DNA of 64,000 bases from Planctomycetales bacterium 10988 (GTDB taxonomy: Bacteria > Planctomycetota > Planctomycetia > Pirellulales > Pb10988): NCBI GenBank assembly GCA_009664345.1, contig CP043547.1, positions 5,670,709 to 5,734,708 on the forward strand. The letters run 5' to 3'. The position numbers and the translations under genes were made by a program. This document shows positions 19,264 through 28,606 of the stretch, piece after piece; positions within the stretch are counted from its first letter, which is position 1, and each line of letters opens with the position of its first letter. The notes under the pieces were generated by a model that worked only from the letters and a program-made list of their open reading frames with translations, did not search any database and had not been told where the DNA came from.

Positions 19264-20154
19264 ATGTCTGCAACTCCGCGCTGGGAATTCGTTGCGCGAA
19301 TTTCCGCCTTCCTCGGTCTATTAGGTCTATTTGCTTGGGCTTATTGGCCGACGTTTCTTGATCTTGTCCATACGTGGGAGACGGAAGAAGATTACGCCCA
19401 CGGGTATTTGGTCGCCCCGCTGACTTGTCTTTTTCTTTGGATGCGACGCGATCGCTTTCCGGGTTGGGGCAATCCTCAGATTCTCGCCGCTGTCAGTTTG
19501 GTGACCGTTGCTCTCATTCTGCGGCTTGGCGGTTCGCTCTTTTATATGGAATCGCTGGAAGGCTGGTCGATTCCGATTTGGATCGCCGGAGCCGTGTTGC
19601 TCCTCGGTGGCGGTTCTTTTTGGAGTTGGTGTCTGCCGGCCATTGGCTTTTTGTTCTTTATGGTTCCTTTGCCGTTTCGGGCAGAACAAATGTTGAGCTT
19701 TCCGCTGCAACGTTTCGCCGCTCGCCTGAGTGCTTGGGCCTTGCAATGCATGGGACAACCCGCTTTGGCTGAAGGCAATACGCTTTGGCTCGGCGATCAA
19801 CAATTGGAAGTGGAACAAGCCTGCTCCGGCCTGCGAATCCTCATGGGGATCTTTGCGATTGCCTATGCTTATCTCATTTTAACCCGGCGAAACTGGTGGG
19901 AACGCGGACTTCTGATCCTGACCATCTTGCCGATCACCTTGATTGCCAATTCCACCCGGATCGTAGTGACCGGGCTTTTATTTCAATCGATCACCGATGA
20001 AGCCACCAAAGATTGGGCACATGACATGGTAGGTTGGGCGGTCCTGCCGCTGGCAGCCGCGATGTTTGCCCTGGTGTTGAGTTATCTCAGCATGTTAATG
20101 CGTGAGGAAGAAGTCGTCTCCGTCGGGGAGTTGGTTCGTAGTCGCAGCGCGTAG
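19264..20154 (+). CDS. Exosortase (membrane transpeptidase-like protease)
   Basis: A 296-residue, eight- or nine-helix membrane protein of the exosortase/archaeosortase family, which cuts C-terminal sorting tags (PEP-CTERM-like) and probably transfers the protein to a surface anchor. The catalytic triad is complete: C187 in EQACSGLR, R232 in NSTRIVVTG and H253 in WAHDMVGW. The frame is open from 19144, but the ATG at 19264 follows AAGGA and starts just before the first helix, so it is preferred. No EpsI domain is fused at the C-terminus. The gene is followed by the Wzz/BY-kinase gene, the classical exopolysaccharide context for exosortases. Confidence 0.92.
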   Translation: MSATPRWEFVARISAFLGLLGLFAWAYWPTFLDLVHTWETEEDYAHGYLVAPLTCLFLWMRRDRFPGWGNPQILAAVSLVTVALILRLGGSLFYMESLEGWSIPIWIAGAVLLLGGGSFWSWCLPAIGFLFFMVPLPFRAEQMLSFPLQRFAARLSAWALQCMGQPALAEGNTLWLGDQQLEVEQACSGLRILMGIFAIAYAYLILTRRNWWERGLLILTILPITLIANSTRIVVTGLLFQSITDEATKDWAHDMVGWAVLPLAAAMFALVLSYLSMLMREEEVVSVGELVRSRSA

Positions 20155-20321
20155 GGAAGCTGTCCTTTCCCATTCGCCCACCCGTCAACCATTGTTTCGT
20201 TTTTAAATCATTCGATTTCCGTTCACACGGAGCATCTTTTGTCGAGATACTTTCCGCCATGGCAACTTGCCGAGCGGCGAACAACGTCTTGACACCTTGG
20301 TCCTCGGAAAAGGTATCCATT

Positions 20322-22484
20322 ATGGCAACCAAAGCGATTTTGCCGGCGATTCGCCAGGCACCAGCGTTACCGGCTGAAACAAATCCCGCACAGCCGATCA
20401 CGGCCACCTTCGTGGCGAATTCCTTGCGACAATGGTGGTGGGCCTTCGTTCCTGCTGCCTTGGGTCTCGCCTTGGCAAGTGCCACGGCCATCATGATGTT
20501 CTTCGAACCTGTCTACGAGGCTTCAGCCTGGATTCAGATTGCGGAACGTGAACCTTATATTGCCTTCGATACCCCGCTCGAAAGCCATCGCTTCGTGGAA
20601 ACGCAGGTCGGCTTGATGCGATCGCCTTTGATCCTTGGCCCGGTCGTGAGCAAGCCGGAAGTCGCTCAAATGCCGGAAATCCTCCAGGAAGAGGCTCCTA
20701 TCGAGTGGCTTTCCGAACGGATTCATGTGAAGTCCGTTGGGGATTCGGAACTCTTTGAAGTTCGCTTTGAAGGCCCGAACGCCGCCCATGCCCAACTCAT
20801 CACCAATGAGGTTGTGAATACTTACCTCAAGATGCGAAACGAAGATGACAATGCCCAAACGCAACGGGTCATTGAACTCCTCGAAGGGCAAAAGGAACAA
20901 CGTTCGCAAAACGTCATGCGATTACGCGAAAATGTTCGCGAACTGAGCAAGCAAACCACCGGGCAAGACCCCTTCGGACCAAATCCGGTTTCCGAAGTGA
21001 TCTCCTTGGAACATCCGCTGGGGAATTTGCAAAAGCGTTTGACCGAAGCGGAAGTGCATCGCGAAGTGATGGAAGCCCGTTTGAAGGTCTATCAAGAAGC
21101 CATTCACGCTCGACCGGTTGAACTTTCGCAAATGGAAGTCGAAGAGTCCGTTGAACGGAATGTCGAAGTTCAAGAGCTAAAGACCAAGCTGGCTACCATG
21201 CGGGTGATGATGCTCGATACCGAACGCCGTGCGGCGGACCCGGAGAAATCCTCGACCTATCGTAAACTCGCTGGGGATTACAAAGAGACGCAAGCTTCTT
21301 TGGAAGAAATTCGCGAAGAGTTGCGAGCACGCGTCGTCAGCGAAATGGAATCTCACGAACGTAGTGTTCGCGATGATCAACTCCTTTCCTTGCAAAGCGA
21401 ACTCGACAGCACCCGCTTGATGGAAGAGTTGCTCAGCCGCCGGTATGAGGAGGAACTCGGCAAAGTGAAAAAGTCGAGTGGGCAATCGTTGGAACTCGTT
21501 TTCGCCTTGGCGGAACTCGAACGGGAAGAGAAAGTCTTCGAATTGATCGCCGCCCGGACCTTGGCCCTCCGCACGGAAATGCGTGCTCCTGCCCGTGTCA
21601 ACTTGCTGAAAGAAGCGGAAATTCCTCCGAAGCCGATCGAAGCCTTGCCCGTTAAGAAACTTGGCATTGCGATGTTGGGAAGCCTGGGCTTGCCGCTGTT
21701 GATCTGTGTTTTCTGGGAACGTACGGTTCGCCGAGTCAGTGAAGCCAAGCAGCTTGGACAAGACCTTAAAGTGGAAAGCGTTTGGGAAATCGCGAGCTTG
21801 CCGGTTCGATCGCGAAATGCTCGTCGAGCAGGTCGGGCAAGGGGGCTCTTCGAAGAGAGTGTGGATAGCCTCCGCACGGGGCTTGTGCTTTCCGAGCCAC
21901 TCCGCGATGCCCGCGTGTTGGCCGTTACGAGTGCCATCAGCCGCGAAGGAAAAACGAGTCTCTCTTCGGAACTGGCCGTCAGTATCGCTCAAGCCACCGG
22001 CGAACCGACCTTGTTGATCGATGGGGATATGCGATCTCCAGACATTCACACGATCTTCGAAATTCCGATGGAACCGGGTTTGTCGAAAGTCCTTGATTAT
22101 CAATGCGATGTTCAAGATGCGATCGTCACCGATTGGGGCGAAGGCGTTCACTTGCTGCCGGCAGGTCGCTTGCACAAAAGCCCGCACAAGCTGCTGGGGA
22201 ATGCTTCCTTCGCGACGATCTTGAAAAATCTCTCGCGTATCTATCGTTATATCATTATCGACTGCCCGCCGATCTTGCCCGCCAGTGAAGCGATGGTGAT
22301 CGCCAAGGCTGCCGATGCTACGTTGGTTTGTGCCAAACGCGATCTCTCTCGCGTCGAACAAGTGGAAGCTGCTTTCGAGCGGTTGCATGTTGCCGGGGCT
22401 CGTCCAGTAGGAGCTGTCCTCAATGGCGTGCCGGCTCGCTCTTATCTGTATTCCTATGGCCGGTATGCTTTGCCAACGGCATGA
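20322..22484 (+). CDS. Wzz / bacterial tyrosine kinase fusion
   Basis: About 720 residues controlling chain length and export of polysaccharide. Order: N-terminal helix and Wzz domain in the periplasm, long coiled coils with Glu/Lys/Arg heptads (about 170-420), a second transmembrane helix followed by EAKQLGQDLK, then a cytoplasmic BY-kinase domain. In the kinase the Walker A (SREGKTSLSSELA), Walker A' (LLIDGDMRSPDIH) and Walker B (YIIIDCPP) motifs are visible. The C-terminus has a Tyr cluster (YLYSYGRY) for autophosphorylation. The ATG at 20322 with AAGG upstream is preferred over 20259. A terminator follows directly. Confidence 0.92.
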   Translation: MATKAILPAIRQAPALPAETNPAQPITATFVANSLRQWWWAFVPAALGLALASATAIMMFFEPVYEASAWIQIAEREPYIAFDTPLESHRFVETQVGLMRSPLILGPVVSKPEVAQMPEILQEEAPIEWLSERIHVKSVGDSELFEVRFEGPNAAHAQLITNEVVNTYLKMRNEDDNAQTQRVIELLEGQKEQRSQNVMRLRENVRELSKQTTGQDPFGPNPVSEVISLEHPLGNLQKRLTEAEVHREVMEARLKVYQEAIHARPVELSQMEVEESVERNVEVQELKTKLATMRVMMLDTERRAADPEKSSTYRKLAGDYKETQASLEEIREELRARVVSEMESHERSVRDDQLLSLQSELDSTRLMEELLSRRYEEELGKVKKSSGQSLELVFALAELEREEKVFELIAARTLALRTEMRAPARVNLLKEAEIPPKPIEALPVKKLGIAMLGSLGLPLLICVFWERTVRRVSEAKQLGQDLKVESVWEIASLPVRSRNARRAGRARGLFEESVDSLRTGLVLSEPLRDARVLAVTSAISREGKTSLSSELAVSIAQATGEPTLLIDGDMRSPDIHTIFEIPMEPGLSKVLDYQCDVQDAIVTDWGEGVHLLPAGRLHKSPHKLLGNASFATILKNLSRIYRYIIIDCPPILPASEAMVIAKAADATLVCAKRDLSRVEQVEAAFERLHVAGARPVGAVLNGVPARSYLYSYGRYALPTA

Positions 22485-22519
22485 CCGACCGTTGTGAAAC
22501 AGTGATCTGAATCGTTCAC

Positions 22520-22562
22520 AAGGGGAGAGGTTGGATTATCAAGAAGACTTCTCCCCTTTTTT
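22520..22562 (+). terminator. Rho-independent terminator
   Basis: AAGGGGAGA at 22520-22528 pairs with TCTCCCCTT at 22550-22558, and further T follow. It lies directly after the Wzz/BY-kinase gene, separating it from the TPR gene. Confidence 0.85.
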
Positions 22563-22768
22563 CCTCTCCAAATCATGACAATGATCGTTATCGATATCGG
22601 AAAGCGTCTCGATCCCTGCCGTAGCGAAATTAGGTTGATCTTCTTCGTTCTTCACCTTATTCCGTTCGTGGCTGCTCAGACCTGATCTTACACTCCTAGA
22701 TTTTCCTCGTGTCCCAACCAACCTTTTGAACTTTCCTTGAGAACATCCGACTTCGGAAGGAACCGACC

Positions 22769-25700
22769 ATGCTGCAAACAGGACGTTCTGTCGCCCGCCC
22801 TCGGCCGAGTAGCTACGTTGCCTCGGTCACACAACCTCAAAAGAAATCACGCCGTCGCATCCTCAATCTTCCGCTGATGATCGGAAGTTTTGTCGGCATC
22901 GCCCTCTTAGGAATCGGTGGTTATGCTTGGCATAACTATCAACTCGAACAAACGGCTACGATCTTTTTGGAACGAGCCGAACAACTTGATGCCGATGGCA
23001 AGCCGGAAAAAGCCGCCGCTTACCTGCATCGCTATTTGCAACTTCATCCCGAGGACCGAGATGCCCGCGTGCAACTTGCCCAAGTCTATCGCAAGGCGGT
23101 CACGGACGAAGCCGGCAAGGCCCGGGCCGCGGAGCTTTACTATCGAGCCATGGGGCTGGTTCCCAATAATATGGAGCTGCGGAAGGAGTTGGGCGTTCTC
23201 TTGATCGAGCTGGGGCGATATCAAGCGGCTTACGAACAGGCCGAGTCGATCCTTGAAGAGAAACCCAATGATCTTCCTGGCCTGAAACTTCGTGCCCAAG
23301 CCCTTTATGGAAAATACCACAACGGCGGCAGCGTCACCAAAGCCACCGTCTCGCAATCCTTCGAAGACTATCTTTCTCAAGACCCTGGCAATGTCGAACT
23401 CGCCGCGGTCCTTGCTGCTTTCTATCGAGAAAATTGGAAAGGCGAACCTTCCTTCGGAGCTGAGAAGAAAGCGGATCGCATCATTGATCGCCTGCTCGAA
23501 GTCAACCCGGATTCGGTCGATGCCTTGCTGACACGCTTTCAATATCGCCGTCTGTTTCAGTTGGATGGGGGCGAATCTGATCTTCAAGGGGCCTTGGAGA
23601 TGGACCCGAACCATTATCAAGGGCATGTCGCTGCCGCGGATTATGCAACGCAACGCGAAGAATTCGAGACCGCTCAGCATCACTATCAACGTGCAATCGA
23701 GTTGAAACCTGAAGAATCCGCCGCCTATTTGGGCTTAGGAAAACTCTGGCGAACACAAAATGAACCCGCCCAGGCCATCGATTTTTTACGCACCGGCATC
23801 GAAAAATCCTCGGTCAATCCTTTAGAGTTACATTTTGAATTGGCCGAAGCCCTCTTTGAAAGTGAAGCTTATGCCGAAGTGGAAGAGGAAATTACCAGCC
23901 TTCGCAAAGTCTTGAAAGAACTGCGACCCAAAATGGTCGTGACCGAATGGGAGAACCATCAAACCAAGGTGGGACAACTTGAAGCTCGTTACTTGATGTC
24001 TCAGGGAGAATTCCACCAAGCGGTTGATCTTCTTTCGTCGTTGGTCCTCTCTCGGGACCTGAAAACCGAAATGCTTTTGGGCAACTGCTATCTGAAGCTA
24101 CAACAATGGGACTTGGCTGCGGATACGTTTGAACAAGCCGTTCAAATCGATCCCGCTTACGCTCCTGCTCGGATTTCCGCTGCAAAATCGCGGGTGGCCG
24201 CGAATCGTCCCGACTTGGCAATTCAACATTATCAGCATGTGATCGCCTTGCAAAATTCTCCAGAGTCTCATTTTCAATATGCCCGTGCGTTGTTTGAAGA
24301 ACAATGTCGCAAACCAAAATGGGATCGCAACTGGGATCAGTTTGAGCAAGCCATCTCGACGGCCCTTTCCGTGGCTGATCAAAACCACCTTGAAGATGCC
24401 TGGCGAGTTCACTTGCTCAACATGACCTATCAGTTGATGAAAACGACTTCGGAAAATCCCGCCACTGCCTTGATTCCAGAACTAAAACAGTTGGAAGCAG
24501 AGTACGGAGATTCCGAGGCTCTTTGGAAAGAACTGGCCGTCATCTATGAAACCTTTGGACTGACAAGTTCGACGGATCGAGCGCTGAAGCACTATCAAGA
24601 ACTCACGCCACACCGTGCCTCGGGGACGATCCTCGCCGCACAAATCACCGCCGGTCGAGACGGATACGATGGGGCAGAGCGTCTGTTGGAACAAGCCTTG
24701 CCCTTCCTTACCCCAGAAGAACAAGTCAAAATCCGACGGGAATGGGCCGTCTTGGCAACGAAATTCTCCAAGACGGAAGAAGCCGTTAAGCAATGGGAAT
24801 CCATTCATCGCATTGACCCCAAGAACCTGGAAGCCTTGAGCCAACTCGCTCAATCCGCCTTGCAAGCCGGGCACATCGAAGCCACGGAACATTGGGAAGA
24901 GAAGCTGATGAAAGTCGAAGGCGAACGCGGTACCCACTGGCGTTTCCACCGTGCTCAGCGACTTCTGCAAACCAATGAAGAGGTCGATTCCCCTGGTTTC
25001 CGGGAAGCGATGAAGTTGTTGGCCTTTTTGCAACAAGAACGCCCCTCCTGGTCGGCCGCCAGTTTGCTCAAGGCCCAAGTGGCTCAACGCCAAGGCTTCA
25101 TCGATCGTGCCATTGATGCTTACCAGATGGCTCTGCACCAAGGGGACCGCCAACTTCCCTTGTTCGAACAGTTGATCTCCTTGCTCTACGAACAAGAACG
25201 CTTCGCGGAAGCGGAACGCCACTTGGCAATGCTGGAAGGTGAAATTCCTCATTCGCCGACGCTTTCTTCTTTGGCAATTTCGGTTGCTTCTCAACGAGGT
25301 AATTTGGATAGTGGCTTGGAAGTTGCGAAGAAACGAGTGAAGAACCAACCCAAGGACCTAATGGCTCGCATCTGGCTTGGTCAGTTACTCCTGAAAAGTG
25401 GCGATTCCCAAGGTGCGGAAGAAGCCTTTCTAGAAGCCCATCAAATGGCTCCCGAAGATGCCCGCAGTTGGGTTGCCCTTTACACTTACTATTTGCAAAG
25501 TGGGGAGCAGGTTGCCGCCCGCGATTTGCTGACAAAACTGACTGAAGAAACGCATCTTCAACCGGCTCGAAAGTCCTTTATTTTAGGGCAAGGATACGAG
25601 AAACTTGGCGATCGCGACAAGGCCCGCCATTATTATCGATCCGCCCGCCAGCAAGCTCCCGAAGATGCCAACGTGCATTTGGAATTTGCCCGCTTCATGC

Positions 25701-27100
25701 TTTCGGAAGATACCGAACAAGCCGAAACGGCCCTCCGCGAAGTTTTGCGATTAGAGCCGACTCGCTCCGAAGCCCGCCGCTTGCTCGCCCGATTGCTGGC
25801 GGAACGAGGGGGAAGTCAAGCTTGGTCGGAAGCCCAACGGCTTCTTTCCATCGAAGAAGGAAATACCAATCAATCGCCCCTCGACTTGCGACTTCAAGCG
25901 GTCTTGCTTGCCCAACGGGGTGGCCAAGAGAATGTCAAACAGTCGCGACAGATTCTAGAGCAACTCTTGGAACAACCGCAAACCGCGATTCCCGCCGATC
26001 GTCTGCTGCTCGCCAAATTGCTTGAGCAGGAAGGTCGCGAACACGCCGCTCGACAACAGTATGTGGTTTTGATTGGAAGATCCGATCCTCAACCGGAACA
26101 TGTGATCGCTTATCTTGATTTCCTTTTCCGCAATGGACATACCAGTGAGATTGATCATTGGTTGACGAAGTTGGAAAGAGTGGAACCCGATGCGTTAATC
26201 ACCTTGGCTTATCGCTGTAAACTCCTTCATACTCGTGGAGACCTGACAGAGATCGAACGTCGTCTCAATTCGTATTTATTGAAATTACAAGATTCAACTT
26301 CTGATAAAACGCAACTTGCCCAGACGATGGTTCAAATTGGCAAGCTTTATCGTGAGTTGGAAATGTATGACGCCAGCGATCGTACTTTCGCAGAGTTGAT
26401 GGAACTGGTTCCTTATGGATATGGAGAGCTGGCATTAAACTTTGCCAATCAAGATCGTTTAAATGAAGCCATTGATCTTTGTTTACAAGCGGCCCAACAA
26501 GATCAAACCGTTCGCCCGGCTCTCTATTTAGCCACGGTGTTAACCATTCGAAAAGGAACCGTCGAACAATATCAACAAGCGGAACCGTTGTTTCAACAAA
26601 CCATGGAACAATTTCCGCGTCATGTTGATCTCTTGTTACGTATTGCCAACATGCGTGTGCAAGAAGGTAAATCCGAGCAAGCGATGGCCCTGTATCGTGA
26701 ATTGTTAAGTATCCAACCGGATCATGTGATCGCAATGAATAACTTGGCAACACTCCTCGGGGAAAAAATCGAGACGCGTGAAGAAGCCTTGGCTTGGGTC
26801 GATCGAGCGTTGGAATCCGCCGGGAATCATGCAGAGTTGTTGGATACTAAAGGAATGTTGCTTGTTCATTTAAATCGAGCGGAAGAAGCCATTCCTGTCT
26901 TGATGGAAGCGACTCTATTAAAGCCTGTTGATCCTCGTTACCATTTCCATTTAGCCGTTGCCTACCATAAACAGGTTCGGTTAGATGAAGCGGCACAAGC
27001 CTTCCAACAAGCCCGAGAGAAAAAGCTTGATCGCTCCGTCATGACCTCGGAAGAGTTGGACTTGTTAAATCAATTAACAAGCACCCTCTCCGTTCCTTAA
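22769..27100 (+). CDS. Giant TPR-repeat protein of the exosortase/EPS module
   Basis: A 1443-residue protein with a basic N-terminus, one transmembrane helix at about 35-54, and then tetratricopeptide repeats over nearly its whole length. I count well over fifteen candidate units, for example around HYQRAIELKPEESAAYLGLG and ALYRELLSIQPDHVIAMNNL. Large TPR proteins accompany exosortases in many bacteria (PrsT-like) and may organise export of the polymer or tagged proteins. The final 0.9 kb, from about 26.15 kb, is noticeably more AT-rich in codon choice than the rest, although the frame and repeats continue intact. Position after the BY-kinase gene supports membership of the module. Confidence 0.88.
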   Translation: MLQTGRSVARPRPSSYVASVTQPQKKSRRRILNLPLMIGSFVGIALLGIGGYAWHNYQLEQTATIFLERAEQLDADGKPEKAAAYLHRYLQLHPEDRDARVQLAQVYRKAVTDEAGKARAAELYYRAMGLVPNNMELRKELGVLLIELGRYQAAYEQAESILEEKPNDLPGLKLRAQALYGKYHNGGSVTKATVSQSFEDYLSQDPGNVELAAVLAAFYRENWKGEPSFGAEKKADRIIDRLLEVNPDSVDALLTRFQYRRLFQLDGGESDLQGALEMDPNHYQGHVAAADYATQREEFETAQHHYQRAIELKPEESAAYLGLGKLWRTQNEPAQAIDFLRTGIEKSSVNPLELHFELAEALFESEAYAEVEEEITSLRKVLKELRPKMVVTEWENHQTKVGQLEARYLMSQGEFHQAVDLLSSLVLSRDLKTEMLLGNCYLKLQQWDLAADTFEQAVQIDPAYAPARISAAKSRVAANRPDLAIQHYQHVIALQNSPESHFQYARALFEEQCRKPKWDRNWDQFEQAISTALSVADQNHLEDAWRVHLLNMTYQLMKTTSENPATALIPELKQLEAEYGDSEALWKELAVIYETFGLTSSTDRALKHYQELTPHRASGTILAAQITAGRDGYDGAERLLEQALPFLTPEEQVKIRREWAVLATKFSKTEEAVKQWESIHRIDPKNLEALSQLAQSALQAGHIEATEHWEEKLMKVEGERGTHWRFHRAQRLLQTNEEVDSPGFREAMKLLAFLQQERPSWSAASLLKAQVAQRQGFIDRAIDAYQMALHQGDRQLPLFEQLISLLYEQERFAEAERHLAMLEGEIPHSPTLSSLAISVASQRGNLDSGLEVAKKRVKNQPKDLMARIWLGQLLLKSGDSQGAEEAFLEAHQMAPEDARSWVALYTYYLQSGEQVAARDLLTKLTEETHLQPARKSFILGQGYEKLGDRDKARHYYRSARQQAPEDANVHLEFARFMLSEDTEQAETALREVLRLEPTRSEARRLLARLLAERGGSQAWSEAQRLLSIEEGNTNQSPLDLRLQAVLLAQRGGQENVKQSRQILEQLLEQPQTAIPADRLLLAKLLEQEGREHAARQQYVVLIGRSDPQPEHVIAYLDFLFRNGHTSEIDHWLTKLERVEPDALITLAYRCKLLHTRGDLTEIERRLNSYLLKLQDSTSDKTQLAQTMVQIGKLYRELEMYDASDRTFAELMELVPYGYGELALNFANQDRLNEAIDLCLQAAQQDQTVRPALYLATVLTIRKGTVEQYQQAEPLFQQTMEQFPRHVDLLLRIANMRVQEGKSEQAMALYRELLSIQPDHVIAMNNLATLLGEKIETREEALAWVDRALESAGNHAELLDTKGMLLVHLNRAEEAIPVLMEATLLKPVDPRYHFHLAVAYHKQVRLDEAAQAFQQAREKKLDRSVMTSEELDLLNQLTSTLSVP

Positions 27101-27216
27101 TCGCAATTTAAATAATCAATTAAAGTTTTAGAGCCAACGGTCAAAACTTATATAAATAGATAGCTACCTATAAAAAGGCTGCTTTCAAGTAACTTTTGAC
27201 CACACACTCTTAATAG

Positions 27217-27251
27217 CCCTCTTGGAAAGTTCTTTTCTGAGAGGGTTTTCT
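27217..27251 (+). terminator. Probable terminator after the TPR gene
   Basis: CCCTCT at 27217-27222 pairs with AGAGGG at 27240-27245, followed by a T-rich tract (TTTTCTTTT). The stem is short, with a loop of 17 bases. Confidence 0.6.
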
Positions 27252-27473
27252 TTTGTGCATCGGTCATGACACGCGGCGTCAGGACCTAGCGTCGGTAGTT
27301 AAAGAGACAAGCCGAGACCAGAACAATGACATGCTTGCCACGGCGAAGAGCCGCACTGTTGAACCGTTTGCAGCAGAGCATTCACTGACCTAAGGCAGAC
27401 ATCGACCGAAAGCGGAGCCGCCGGAGAGGGTATCGAATAGGTAGGGCGGAAGGACATGGTAGGAGCAAACTGC

Positions 27474-27611
27474 CTCTCGAAATCATTCGCGAACCGCTGC
27501 CGCTTGGGTTCGATGAGCGTGGCAAAATCCTCGAACGCTATGAACATCATTCTTAGTTGGCAACCAATAAGAAACACCAAAAAAGCCTGCTGATTGTGAA
27601 AACCAGCAGGC
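27474..27611 (+). pseudogene. Truncated LarA-family gene remnant (right copy of direct repeat)
   Basis: Only the last 26 codons, the stop codon and the terminator of a LarA-family gene are left. The segment reads LEIIREPLPLGFDERGKI then LERYEHHS and stop, against LEILREPLPLGFDEHGKI in the intact gene at 16182-17453. The coding differences are conservative or silent, so this copy was under selection before it was truncated. Upstream (about 27260-27473) is a stretch that matches no part of the intact gene and has no ATG-started frame joining it. It may be a remnant of something inserted or deleted there. Rough identity of the 136-138 bases is 92-93 percent. Confidence 0.85.
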
Positions 27612-27617
27612 TTTTTT
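27584..27617 (+). terminator. Rho-independent terminator in the right repeat
   Basis: GCCTGCTG pairs with CAGCAGGC across an 11-base loop and is followed by six T. The left copy has the same stem but no T tract. It also faces the PVC small basic protein gene on the other strand. Confidence 0.85.
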
Positions 27618-27647
27618 GTTTTGATAACGAACTCGATGGCGAGAACG

Positions 27648-27875
27648 TTATTTTTTCTTTTTCTTCTTATCGCCTTCTTCCTCAGGTGCTTTGACTTTCT
27701 TTTTCTTCTTCACCTGAAGTTTGTAAACGCGAACTTTTTGCAAGCCCAAGGGGGATTGTTCATCCGCATCAAAGGCGTCCTGTTCTTTCAGCTTTTCAAT
27801 CCGTTCCGCGCGGGTCAGCACACTTCGCATGCGAGTCAGGGCGGCCTTCGGCTTGATGCTGCGGTCTAAAGTCAT
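27648..27875 (-). CDS. PVC small basic protein
   Basis: A 75-residue, strongly basic protein starting MTLDRSIKPKAALTRMRSVL and ending in Lys-rich runs. I recognise the small basic protein family shared by Planctomycetes, Verrucomicrobia and Chlamydiae (TIGR04137 type), regarded as a signature of the superphylum. The conserved first part (LDRS, RSVLTRAERI) is intact, and the poly-Lys extension at the end is longer than the core family needs. A GGAGGG ribosome-binding site stands before ATG. Its exact role is not settled; a ribosome or RNA association has been suggested because of its size, charge and abundance. Confidence 0.9.
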   Translation of the reverse strand: MTLDRSIKPKAALTRMRSVLTRAERIEKLKEQDAFDADEQSPLGLQKVRVYKLQVKKKKKVKAPEEEGDKKKKKK

Positions 27876-28036
27876 AACTTTTTCCCTCCGCAGTGTTGAG
27901 ATTTTTTAAAATAATAGATGCTATCGACTTATTGAAGGAGGATACAGAAAGCGATTTGCCTTCCAGAAGCTCCTATAAAAAGGGAAGCAACTTGCCGAAT
28001 CCGCCAACGATGCTTCACTCTACTAAAGAAATAATT

Positions 28037-28606
28037 CTAACTTTTGACTTCCACCGGACCTTGATGGACGGGTGAAGAAATCGCTTTCGATTCCGCGACT
28101 ACCATCGGATTGAGCGTTGCCTTTCCCCAAGCCAAGTCAATCGGCAAGCGGGAGAAATCGACCAAGCACCCGTCGCGACTATAACAACTCAAATCATGAG
28201 TAGACCCCATGAAGATACAATCGACCGGGCAAGGCTCCACACATAAAGCACAAAACATGCACTTGGTGTAATCAATGGTGAAACCGGTGACGCGAAAACC
28301 GCGGCCACCTTGTACCCGTTCTTTCCCAATATAGATACAGTCCACCGGGCAGGCTTTGGCACATTGATCACATGCGATACATGTTGTGAGATCAAATCGA
28401 TGAAAGCCACGGTATCGCGGAGAGACCGGAACGGGCAATTCCGGGTATTCTCGCAACTCCGTAAAGGTTTTACGATCCGGCTGATACGTCTTCAGCCAGG
28501 CACGCATGGTGATCCACATCCCGGAAGCGACCGAATAGACGGCGATTCCAATTTCGGATAACCAGCCCCAAAAGGCTTGCCAAGTTTCTCGTAACCAAAC
28601 GATCAT
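28037..28606 (-). CDS. nuoI: NADH-quinone oxidoreductase subunit I
   Basis: A 189-residue protein of the peripheral arm of respiratory complex I, which carries electrons through clusters N6a and N6b toward quinone. Two CxxCxxCxxxC motifs are complete: C76, C79, C82 with C86, and C116, C119, C122 with C126, the latter set within the matching CPVDC segments. The amphipathic N-terminal helix and the segment with the PELPVP turn are typical. No other nuo gene lies in the window, so this is either a scattered subunit or a second copy. The family call is firm. Confidence 0.92.
   Translation of the reverse strand: MIVWLRETWQAFWGWLSEIGIAVYSVASGMWITMRAWLKTYQPDRKTFTELREYPELPVPVSPRYRGFHRFDLTTCIACDQCAKACPVDCIYIGKERVQGGRGFRVTGFTIDYTKCMFCALCVEPCPVDCIFMGSTHDLSCYSRDGCLVDFSRLPIDLAWGKATLNPMVVAESKAISSPVHQGPVEVKS

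Noticed and set aside
21177-22388. 403-codon minus-strand frame
   Set aside because: Antisense to the Wzz/BY-kinase gene, whose Walker motifs are clear.
27299-27580. 93-codon minus-strand frame over the LarA-like remnant
   Set aside because: Its first part is the antisense of the remnant's coding end; the same peptide appears opposite the intact gene.
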